DNA from: Verrucomicrobiales bacterium
GTDB taxonomy: Bacteria; Verrucomicrobiota; Verrucomicrobiia; Limisphaerales; UBA9464
Length of the DNA: 27,883 nt
NCBI GenBank assembly: GCA_003445095.1
Contig: DLVS01000039.1
Coordinates: 1-27,883 of the forward strand
Direction of reading: 5' to 3'
How positions within the stretch are numbered: position 1 is the stretch's first letter; each line of letters begins with the position of its first letter. This document shows, piece by piece, positions 7,971 through 14,865 of the stretch. Below the pieces are notes generated by a model, which had not been told where the DNA came from, did not search any database, and saw only the letters and a list, made by a program, of their open reading frames with translations. The position numbers were made by a program, and so were the translations under genes.

Positions 7971-8849
7971 TCAGAATGGCGGCTGGACTTCGTTGCGACG
8001 CAGAAACTCCGTCGCGTCGATGCCGACGTCGCCACCCCAATAATCACGTGTGCCGTTAAAACCTCGGCTTACCAAACTAGTCCAAATCTGCCGCGCGGCT
8101 TCGCCCATTCCGCCGAAACCCACAATGCTCGGAGCGAGAGGAAGTATGTTTTCGACAGCGTTTGCGATGCATGACTTCCAGATTTCTTCGGGAACCGGAC
8201 CGACACGGTTGCCGAAAACCCTGAGGCAGTGCCGAAGCGCGCGCCTCTCGCCGCCGGACTCGCTGATGTGATAGACCGCATCCGGCCATCTCGGGTCACG
8301 AGCGAAAGTTTGCACCATCAGGATGGATTGGCCGCGCCGGTTGCGGTAAAAGACCTCGGGAGCATGTGCTAGAGGGTGATTTTTGGCGTCATCAGTCCGC
8401 AACATTTCGAGAGGTTGCGGGTTGTCAGAATCATGAGACCTGGGTTGCTCCATTGGGAGCAACCGACTGATACATTCCACCAACTCGGCAATCCTCATTT
8501 CTAGCGGAGGGGTCCATGCTTCCAGCCATTGCGTGGTACTCAGGCCATACTCCATTGACTTTGAAGGAGGAACATTTTCGATGCGGAATGGCACGATAAT
8601 CTTTCCCTTGCTCACTGCGCGCTCCACTTCTCGTCTAACATGAGGGGACCCATTCGCGTGTTCTGAGAACACCAGAACCATCACAAGGCAATCCTCGATA
8701 GCGTTGAGGATTGCTTCACCGTAATCTGTTCCAGCCAGCACGTCCCGTGGCGCAATCCAGCAGCGGTTCAGCGCCTCAAGGGCTGCACAAACCGCGTCTG
8801 CTACTACCCTGTCCGGTGTCGAGTAGCTGATGAAAACATCGTGGGCCAT
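7971..8849 (-). CDS. TIR-domain protein
   Basis: A 292-residue protein with an N-terminal TIR domain (residues about 1-130). Motifs in order are HDVFISYSTPD (box 1), the CWIAPRDVLAGTDYGEAILNAI loop typical of TIR_2 domains, VLVFSEHANGSPHVRREVE, and the WLEAW end. Glu74 in S-P-H-V-R-R-E sits where bacterial TIR NADases have their catalytic glutamate. Known TIR domains cleave NAD+ or make cyclic ADP-ribose signals, often in phage defence; which applies here is unknown. Residues about 150-292 form a C-terminal region I do not recognise (VFYRNRRGQSILMVQTFARD... VGFGGMGEAARQIW). It lies 61 bases downstream of a deoxyribosyltransferase/TIR-like gene on the same strand, likely one transcript. Base composition looks less GC-rich than the flanks, suggesting transfer. 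Confidence 0.85.
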   Translation of the reverse strand: MAHDVFISYSTPDRVVADAVCAALEALNRCWIAPRDVLAGTDYGEAILNAIEDCLVMVLVFSEHANGSPHVRREVERAVSKGKIIVPFRIENVPPSKSMEYGLSTTQWLEAWTPPLEMRIAELVECISRLLPMEQPRSHDSDNPQPLEMLRTDDAKNHPLAHAPEVFYRNRRGQSILMVQTFARDPRWPDAVYHISESGGERRALRHCLRVFGNRVGPVPEEIWKSCIANAVENILPLAPSIVGFGGMGEAARQIWTSLVSRGFNGTRDYWGGDVGIDATEFLRRNEVQPPF

Positions 8850-8899
8850 GTCCTGCTTCTGGTTTATGGCGGCACATTCATGTAACGAACCAAGGATTG

Positions 8900-8918
8900 C
8901 CCGTTAGGCATCAACGGG
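8900..8918. terminator. Small hairpin at the end of the deoxyribosyltransferase-like gene
   Basis: Perfect 6-bp stem CCCGTT/AACGGG with a seven-base loop, overlapping the stop codon at 8911-8913 and lying just before the TIR gene. There is no T run, so it may be a weak attenuator or mRNA-stability element between the two genes, or it may be chance. Confidence 0.2.
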
Positions 8919-10074
8919 TTCTTCGGCGGGGAAGTGAAATCGTCCTCCGGGCATTTCCACCTGTACGCATATGAGCTTCTCGACCTTCGCGCCACGCTTC
9001 ATCATCAGTAGCCTCGTCGTAAAAGGTCCGAAGCTGTTTCGCCAATGCTGCATCAGTCGGATATAGGCGCCGCGTCTCCGCATAGCTGTCCTCAAAAAAC
9101 ATGTCGAATTGATCAATCATTTCACGCAAAGATGTGGTATCAGTTTCACAATGCGTCATTTCAAATCCGCCTGTACCGGCCCGTTTCATGCCCTCGTAAG
9201 CGACTTTGTCTCCTATGATGAACAGGTTGGGCATTGGTACCGGCGAAAGCGCAAATCGACATTTCTTCATAGCCTTCACGTCCAGGGCAGCCAACTTGGA
9301 GTTCCGTCGAATGTCACTTCGGCCTTCGACTAGCCCGATGAGCCGCTGAAACCGGACGTTCAATCTTTCGGGTAGCATACTTTGGGTAAACCGGCGCGGC
9401 GGGTTCAGAACCGCCTTTAATTGCGCACCACGGAGCAATACCTCACGCAAAGTGTTCCGCTCTTCGAGTAAGGCCTTGTGATACTCTTTTCCAAACTTGG
9501 CATCAGTCCGTTCGTTGTCGCTAATCGAGATCGAGCTCAGCCCCGCCGCGATGCGAATCGTGACACCCCTGAGCCCCTTCTTTCCGGCGGCACCGATCAG
9601 CTTTTTGAGATCGCGCACCAGGGTTAGCGTTCGCGGCAAGCGCCCTCGAATCACATTCCAAAACTCTTCATCCGTGCTCGCATCCACTGCCCTGCGGAGG
9701 CAGACCGGGAGTTGCTTGCGGAGCTTCGCCAATCCAGCTCTCGTGTGCTCGTACGGGAGTTGCCGGTACTGATGGATGTCGTAGGCTTTCTTTTCGTCGA
9801 CCTCTTGCGTCAGGATTAACACGCGTTCGGGGCCTTTGATCTGGTGTGCGATTCCCAATTCGTAAAACACGTTGGGATTGTGCCCCGTGATATCCACAAC
9901 CACCACGGCTGCTCGGCGGATTTCGTGCTGCACCTGAGGTAAGACACTCCCGGGTCGGTTGCATAGGTCGCCTCGGATTGCTTTGAGTCGGCATTCTCTG
10001 GCGGCGTGCTCAATCACCCCGCAGACTTCATCGAACGAGTGCCGAAATGGGATGATCACAAAGCAGGTTTTCAT
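8911..10074 (-). CDS. Nucleoside 2-deoxyribosyltransferase/TIR-like domain protein
   Basis: A 387-residue protein. The N-terminal domain (about 1-160) opens with KTCFVIIPFRHSFDEV. It then shows QVQHEIRRAAVVVVDITGHN and PNVFYELGIAH with Asp61 and Glu72, then a VLILTQE strand. This is the signature of the deoxyribosyltransferase/TIR-like superfamily found in bacterial immune and stress proteins, where it is thought to hydrolyse or sense nucleotides such as NAD+. Residues about 165-387 are a second domain I cannot name. It contains LLEERNTLREVLLRGAQLKA and later NLFIIGDKVAYEGMKRAG and MIDQFDMFFEDSYAETRRL. It is probably the first gene of a two-gene unit with the TIR protein. The last about 30 codons look unlike coding sequence, and a neighbouring frame ending at 8904 reads better, so a late frameshift is possible. 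No ribosome binding site is obvious. Confidence 0.78.
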   Translation of the reverse strand: MKTCFVIIPFRHSFDEVCGVIEHAARECRLKAIRGDLCNRPGSVLPQVQHEIRRAAVVVVDITGHNPNVFYELGIAHQIKGPERVLILTQEVDEKKAYDIHQYRQLPYEHTRAGLAKLRKQLPVCLRRAVDASTDEEFWNVIRGRLPRTLTLVRDLKKLIGAAGKKGLRGVTIRIAAGLSSISISDNERTDAKFGKEYHKALLEERNTLREVLLRGAQLKAVLNPPRRFTQSMLPERLNVRFQRLIGLVEGRSDIRRNSKLAALDVKAMKKCRFALSPVPMPNLFIIGDKVAYEGMKRAGTGGFEMTHCETDTTSLREMIDQFDMFFEDSYAETRRLYPTDAALAKQLRTFYDEATDDEAWREGREAHMRTGGNARRTISLPRRRTR

Positions 10075-10125
10075 CTGAGCGGATAGTTACAAAACTAGAA
10101 TAGCGTGCTTGGCATCGGCGAGTTC

Positions 10126-10305
10126 TTAATTTCGCTGGCTTAAGTGGCTCAATGACCGTCGCGCGTCCTCAAGACTCATCAAGATCTCTCCTGAGGTTAA
10201 CCGTCCGTTAGCCAGGTGACACCTCCTCATGGAGGCGAATTTCCCATTCCGGTGCTCCACTTCGAGCGTCTCGGCGGCTTTATAAGCTTCACACGCGTCA
10301 GTCAT
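10126..10305 (-). CDS. Possible small protein upstream of the TIR-type gene pair
   Basis: A 59-residue reading from an ATG at 10305 (the frame is open to 10392). It is acidic-basic mixed and helical-looking (MTDACEAYKAAETLEVEHRN, then ILMSLEDARRSLSHLSQ). It ends 51 bases before the deoxyribosyltransferase-like gene on the same strand, so it could be a leader gene of that unit. I recognise no family and see no ribosome binding site, so it may equally be a remnant. Confidence 0.25.
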   Translation of the reverse strand: MTDACEAYKAAETLEVEHRNGKFASMRRCHLANGRLTSGEILMSLEDARRSLSHLSQRN

Positions 10306-10392
10306 CATTGCTACCAAAGCCTGGGGTTGGGTTGTTCTCGGCGCCACCGTGCATAGTCTTCCCAGGTCCTTTTGCCTTGAACACAAATCCAC

Positions 10393-10774
10393 GGGGCCGC
10401 GGATACGGATTCAGGCGGTCCGCTTGTCGTTGGAGCACAGTGGCGCGCCTGAACGAGTCGAGAGCGCCGACGGGCTCGCCCCGCGACGTGGTCCGACGTG
10501 TCCCCACAACTTTCACGCCGGCGAAGGTGAAGGATTGGGGCTGGCGAATCCATGACACAATTGAACTGCCGTTCGCAGCCTTTCGAGCCTTAGGTGTGAA
10601 CTTGCTGATGCGCCCGGTCTTAGGACCAACCTCGATGCAGTCGTGCGGCGTGATTCTTCGGCAAGTTCGAGGCTTGCTAGCCTTCGGTTCGTGAGGATGA
10701 TTACCACCGTGAAGGTTGGTAACACGGAAACGAGACGCGCCATTCTCTAGGAGATTTTCGGAGATTACTTCCGC
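10393..10774. other. Intergenic region, possible gene remnants
   Basis: No intact gene is convincing. On the minus strand a short segment near 10311-10375 reads KRTWEDYARWRREQPNPRLW, which looks like the C-terminal end of a real protein, but nothing credible precedes it in frame. The stretch may contain a broken gene and the promoter of the pseudopilin-like gene at 10775. Confidence 0.35.
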
Positions 10775-11590
10775 ATGAAACTGAACCGACAGTTCCCGTC
10801 GGACGTAGTTCGGCCGGAAGTTAGTGCGCGCGGTCGAGACAGACGGGGTGCGCCGACGCCTCGCCTTCGCGCAGGGTTCACGTTGATCGAATTACTCGTG
10901 GTCATCGCCATCATCGCCATTCTCGCCGGGATGCTACTGCCAGCGTTGGCCCGAGCGAAGGCCAAGGCCCAGCAGATCAAATGCGTTAGTAACGAACATC
11001 AAATCGGGCTTGCCTTCATGATGTATGCGAGCGATTCGGCGGACAGTTATCCGCGCACGTTAGGCTGGAATGCCGATGGCGGTCAGCGAGGAAGGGTGGA
11101 TGACCATCACGGAGGCGGGGACTCGCCGACGAACCGCCCGCTGAACCGATATCTCGGAGCGCTGACGCTCTTCTGGTGCCCGGCAGATGTCGGCGACTTT
11201 TTCTACACGAACAAGTCATGCTGGGAGGCATTCGGGAACAGCTATCGCACGCAGTTTGGTGTTAACACGTTTCGCACTCGACACGTTACTGCGCACGTGG
11301 ACGACAAGACCCTTCGGCCGATCAACTCTTCCGAAATTGCGGACAGTCCGGTCAACAAAATCATTACCGGCGACTCCCCTTGGCATGGCAATCGGCTAAA
11401 CGGGGACAAGCGCAGCGCTTGGCACAACGTCCGGGGCAAACGCAGTCACAACATTCTGTTCGGCGATGGGCACGCGCAGTTTTATGTATTCGCGAAAGAA
11501 ATGGACGATCCGGTGCTGTGGAACATCTACGTCCCGGACAACGACACGAAGAGTCCTTATCGTCCCCGGCCGGATTTTTATTGGTGGTGA
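10775..11590 (+). CDS. Pseudopilin-like secreted protein (type II secretion-type N-terminus)
   Basis: A 271-residue protein with a class III (prepilin) signal: a 33-residue basic leader, then [21 protein letters not shown], the cleavage/methylation motif with Glu at position +5 and a hydrophobic helix (about residues 34-56). It continues with the conserved [24 protein letters not shown] segment. A Gly-Asp-Gly-His box (HNILFGDGH) near residues 227-236 matches the C-terminal H-x-DG motif of the large planctomycete/verrucomicrobial pseudopilin-like family. Such proteins are exported and anchored by the N-terminal helix; a role in pilus or type II secretion-like assemblies is inferred for the family. 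The leader is unusually long and basic, and a start further in is possible. It precedes a sigma-factor gene that carries a similar C-terminal box. Confidence 0.9.
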   Translation: MKLNRQFPSDVVRPEVSARGRDRRGAPTPRLRAGFTLIELLVVIAIIAILAGMLLPALARAKAKAQQIKCVSNEHQIGLAFMMYASDSADSYPRTLGWNADGGQRGRVDDHHGGGDSPTNRPLNRYLGALTLFWCPADVGDFFYTNKSCWEAFGNSYRTQFGVNTFRTRHVTAHVDDKTLRPINSSEIADSPVNKIITGDSPWHGNRLNGDKRSAWHNVRGKRSHNILFGDGHAQFYVFAKEMDDPVLWNIYVPDNDTKSPYRPRPDFYWW

Positions 11591-11720
11591 TTCGGTTCGT
11601 TCGCACGGGGCGTGGGCATCAGCCAAGCCAGGTGGGGTGACGCTTTTCGGAGCCTATCCGTAGACGTGGGCATCCCAACGCGTTCATTCGCCGAGACGCC
11701 CTCGCCTTCGTTCAACCCAG

Positions 11721-11758
11721 CGCACAGAATTCTCTGTGCGGTTTCGCCCTCTTCGGGC
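11721..11758 (+). promoter_or_regulatory. Two adjacent hairpins before the membrane-anchored sigma factor gene
   Basis: 11721-11740 is an 8-bp perfect stem (CGCACAGA/TCTGTGCG) around ATTC. Right after it, 11746-11758 is GCCC/GGGC around TCTTC, ending eight bases before the GTG start at 11767. The first could terminate or process the pseudopilin transcript or act as an operator. The second could mask the start of the sigma gene. No T run follows. Confidence 0.35.
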
Positions 11759-11766
11759 ATTGCCTA

Positions 11767-13245
11767 GTGAACATGATCGTGGCGCTGAACAACCCGAAGG
11801 ACGACTCCCGGTTGCTTCGCGAGTATGCCCAGGATTGCTCCGAGGCGGTCTTCGCTGATCTGGTCCGCCGGCACGTGAACCTCGTCTATTCCGCTGCGTT
11901 GCGGCAGGTCGGCGGTGATGCACCAGCGGCTGAGGATGTCACTCAAAGTGTCTTCACTGAACTTGCCCGGCAGGCGGAGCGGCTCGCCCGACATCCGGCG
12001 CTGACGGGATGGTTGTATACCACGACTCGTCGAGTGGCGGGCCACGCCGTCCGCGCCGAATTCCGCCGGCAGAGAAGAGAACAGCAAATACAGATGATGC
12101 AGGACCTGGCGCACGATTCGACCGAAGCTGAGCTCGACTGGGAGCGCGTCCGACCTGTCTTGGATGCCGCGATGCATGAGCTTGCTGAACCCGATCGGCT
12201 CGCAGTGTTACTCCGTCACTTCGAGCGCCGACCGTTGGCAGAGGTAGGCGATCGCCTGGGGCTGACCGAAAATGCCGCCCGGATGCGGGCGGATCGAGCG
12301 CTCGAAAAACTGCGCGCGCTGCTCGCCAAACGTGGGGTAACATCCACGGCTTCGGCGCTGGTGTTGACGTTGGGCAACCAAGGAATTATTGCGGCCCCCG
12401 CCGCGCTGGCCACTACGGTAGCGAATGCGGCAACGGCAGCCGCAGCGACCACAGCTTCTACCCTCGCACTTTTTCCTTTTATGGCCTCCATGAACTTCAA
12501 AGCAATGGGCGCGGCTCTGCTGGTTATTTCCGCCGGGACCGCGCTTTTTCTTCAGTACCGGTCGGCGGAACGATTGCGCGCCACGAACGCAGAACTTCGA
12601 GATCAGGTCGCCCGGGCGATCGAAGACGCCCAGGCAGCCCAGCGAAAAACGGCACAAAATTCCGACGAACAAAGTCGTTGGCAGCAGCCTCAAGCCGAAC
12701 TGCTACGACTCCGAGGCGAAGTGTCGCGATTGCGTCAGCAATTGGCGGCCGGCCAACCTGCGGCGGTCTCGTCCGACCAACGGCCTACTCCAGAGCCTCC
12801 CGCCGAACTGGACGAGGAAGCTTCTCGAGCCCTAGGGATTCGGCGGCTGAACGAGGCGAAATTACTGATGCTGGGATTTTTTCTGTTCGCCGGCGACAAC
12901 GGCGACCGATATCCGGAGTCGTTGGATGTGGCTCTGGCTCGTGCGAAATCCGAAATCTCGAATCCGGAGCAGTTGGGATTCATTCAAGCGCTGCAAACGG
13001 CCGACTATGAGATTATGTACCAAGGGTCTCCCTCTGGCATCGCCAATCCGTCCCAGGCCATCGTCGTGCGCCAACGTGAAGCGTGGCGGTCGGCGAGTGG
13101 TTGGATGAGGACTTACGGATTCGCCGATGGTCACAGCGAGGTGCATCGGTCGGTGGACGGGGATTTCACGGAATTCGAATCGCGGCATCAGGCGCGGCCT
13201 CCCACGCCGCCGGTCGCCGGGGAGACCGCCGAACCGGGGCAGTAG
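11767..13245 (+). CDS. Membrane-anchored ECF sigma factor with pseudopilin-like C-terminus
   Basis: A 492-residue fusion. Residues about 15-105 are sigma region 2 (FADLVRRHVNLVYSAALRQ, AAEDVTQSVFTELAR, LTGWLYTTTRRVAGHAVRAE). Residues 125-188 are region 4 (LDAAMHELAEPDRLAVLLRH, LAEVGDRLGLTENAARMRAD), with the helix-turn-helix. A long Ala/Thr-rich stretch (190-240) leads to one transmembrane helix at about 247-263 (GAALLVISAGTALFLQY). An Arg/Glu/Gln coiled coil (265-330) follows, then a C-terminal domain (350-465) ending in YGFADGHSEVH, like the DG box of pseudopilin-like proteins. The layout implies a sigma factor held at the membrane with its sensor outside, possibly released by proteolysis. 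The CPBP protease gene downstream is a candidate partner, but that is speculation. GTG at 11767 and ATG at 11773 are both possible starts. Confidence 0.87.
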   Translation: MNMIVALNNPKDDSRLLREYAQDCSEAVFADLVRRHVNLVYSAALRQVGGDAPAAEDVTQSVFTELARQAERLARHPALTGWLYTTTRRVAGHAVRAEFRRQRREQQIQMMQDLAHDSTEAELDWERVRPVLDAAMHELAEPDRLAVLLRHFERRPLAEVGDRLGLTENAARMRADRALEKLRALLAKRGVTSTASALVLTLGNQGIIAAPAALATTVANAATAAAATTASTLALFPFMASMNFKAMGAALLVISAGTALFLQYRSAERLRATNAELRDQVARAIEDAQAAQRKTAQNSDEQSRWQQPQAELLRLRGEVSRLRQQLAAGQPAAVSSDQRPTPEPPAELDEEASRALGIRRLNEAKLLMLGFFLFAGDNGDRYPESLDVALARAKSEISNPEQLGFIQALQTADYEIMYQGSPSGIANPSQAIVVRQREAWRSASGWMRTYGFADGHSEVHRSVDGDFTEFESRHQARPPTPPVAGETAEPGQ

Positions 13246-13515
13246 TTGGCTTGGAGTAGTCTTCCAAAATCCCGGCGTGAACTGACGCCATCAACCCGGT
13301 CGGGCCACTATTCCTGCGACTCGATCGCGCTTTGGCCGTCCGGCTCGCGGCGAATGACCGCAGCGGAATGGCACCGTTGCGTTCCGCAGTCCACGAACTC
13401 CATCCTATCGAACCGTTCGGTTTGATCGTCATTAAAATCTCATCGTCCCATCCCTTTGTTTGTCCGAGCATCGAGGGCCGCGAGTCGGGAAGCTGGAACC
13501 GCATTTGGCGCTAAC

Positions 13516-14736
13516 ATGGACGAGTTTATTCCACCTCCAATCAGTCCGTCGCCACCGGTTTTGCCCGGCGGTCTTGCGATGACGGACCAACACCTGAGCG
13601 CGGAAGTCGCGCCACCTATTTCGACGGGGTGGCGACGAATCTCGCCGGTGGTGTACGCAGGTCTCGGAGTGCTGTTGGTTTCGGCGGTACTCGGAATTTT
13701 CGTGGCAGGGGAACTTGGCGCGTTCCTCATGGCGACTTGGGAGGTGGTTCTCTTCGCCACTATGTGTGTGCTGGCCTACGTGGGCTTGGAGGCGAAAGCG
13801 GCTCGGGTGCTGTCGCGAGTCATGCTATGCCTGCTGCTGCTGCTTGGGGTCGGCTTCAACGTGTCTTCCACCTACCTCGCGATTGCTTCCGATCCACCAG
13901 GAGTACTTCCCGCCGGCACATCCGCGTTGCTCGCGTTGTTGGGCTATTTGAGTCTCTTCGCGGGCGGGGTGGCTCTGCTCGCGGCTCTCCCGGCCATGCG
14001 AAGACTTGCTACCGGTCTGACGGGGACACAGGAGTGGACCAGCGTGCGCGCCCTGGCGCTGGGCGCGGTGTCGGCGTTCACCACGCTCTGTTTGGTTCCG
14101 CTCGTGGTTTTGGGCGAACCGCCCCTCTTGATGATGCTCCAAGGTGTTCCCGACGGCTCGACCGTTTTTGACGACGGGCGCGGCGCCGCTGGAATGTTTC
14201 GCGATCAGATCTATTCCCTCAATTGGACGCTCGTCGCCGCCACGCTCGCCGTCGGCTATGGGGTGCGTCGCAACTGGCCAGAGACCCTCGAACGACTTGG
14301 TCTCCGGCGGCTCTCCGCTCGACACATCGGTTTGGGTATTTTGTTGACGGGTCTACTGCTTGGATTGGGCTACTTTACCGACGAAGTCATCACGAGGACG
14401 TGGCAGTATTTCAATTGGAGGACTACCGATCTCACGGCACTTGAGGCGCTGTTTGGCCCGCTTATTTCGCCCGTCGGTGCGGTGGTGACTGGGGTCACCG
14501 CAGGATTGGGAGAGGAAGTGGCCGTTCGTGGGATTCTGCAACCGCGCCTAGGAATCCTGCTCTCCAATTTGTTTTTCACGTCGTTGCACGCGTATCAATA
14601 CAGTTGGGACGGCCTCGCCTCGGTCTTCGTCATCGGCTTGGCGTTAGGATTCATTCGAAAGAAAACGAGCACGTCCGTCTCGGCTCTCGTTCACGGCGGC
14701 TATGATTTTGTGTTGGTGATGATGGAGGTGGGGTGA
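13516..14736 (+). CDS. CPBP-family intramembrane metalloprotease
   Basis: A 406-residue multi-pass membrane protein with about eight to nine hydrophobic helices, starting near residue 35 (SPVVYAGLGVLLVSAVLGIF). The C-terminal third has the three motifs of the CPBP (CAAX protease/bacteriocin-processing) family: GLGEEVAVRGILQPRLG with the EExxxR pair, FFTSLHAYQ with the FxxxH, and SALVHGGYDF. These residues bind the catalytic metal in Rce1-type proteases. Substrates of bacterial members are mostly unknown; the gene follows a membrane-anchored sigma factor by 270 bases. The N-terminal 30 residues are Pro-rich and cytoplasmic-looking. The open frame begins at a TTG at 13456, but ATG at 13516 gives a more natural start. 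A further ATG at 13579 is also possible. Confidence 0.88.
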   Translation: MDEFIPPPISPSPPVLPGGLAMTDQHLSAEVAPPISTGWRRISPVVYAGLGVLLVSAVLGIFVAGELGAFLMATWEVVLFATMCVLAYVGLEAKAARVLSRVMLCLLLLLGVGFNVSSTYLAIASDPPGVLPAGTSALLALLGYLSLFAGGVALLAALPAMRRLATGLTGTQEWTSVRALALGAVSAFTTLCLVPLVVLGEPPLLMMLQGVPDGSTVFDDGRGAAGMFRDQIYSLNWTLVAATLAVGYGVRRNWPETLERLGLRRLSARHIGLGILLTGLLLGLGYFTDEVITRTWQYFNWRTTDLTALEALFGPLISPVGAVVTGVTAGLGEEVAVRGILQPRLGILLSNLFFTSLHAYQYSWDGLASVFVIGLALGFIRKKTSTSVSALVHGGYDFVLVMMEVG

Positions 14737-14865
14737 GGGGCCGCGGTGGATCGTGCCAAGGCAAGAGGTCCCTACAGAATTTCCGCGTGCCCTTGGCCCG
14801 AGCCGTTCGGAAATCCACCTGCCATAGCGGAAAACGCTCAGTGGAAAACTGAATCGGAGCCGATG

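Noticed and set aside
10308..10694. Plus-strand frame of about 128 codons before the pseudopilin-like gene
   Set aside because: No ribosome binding site, no recognisable motif, and several other frames are equally open here.
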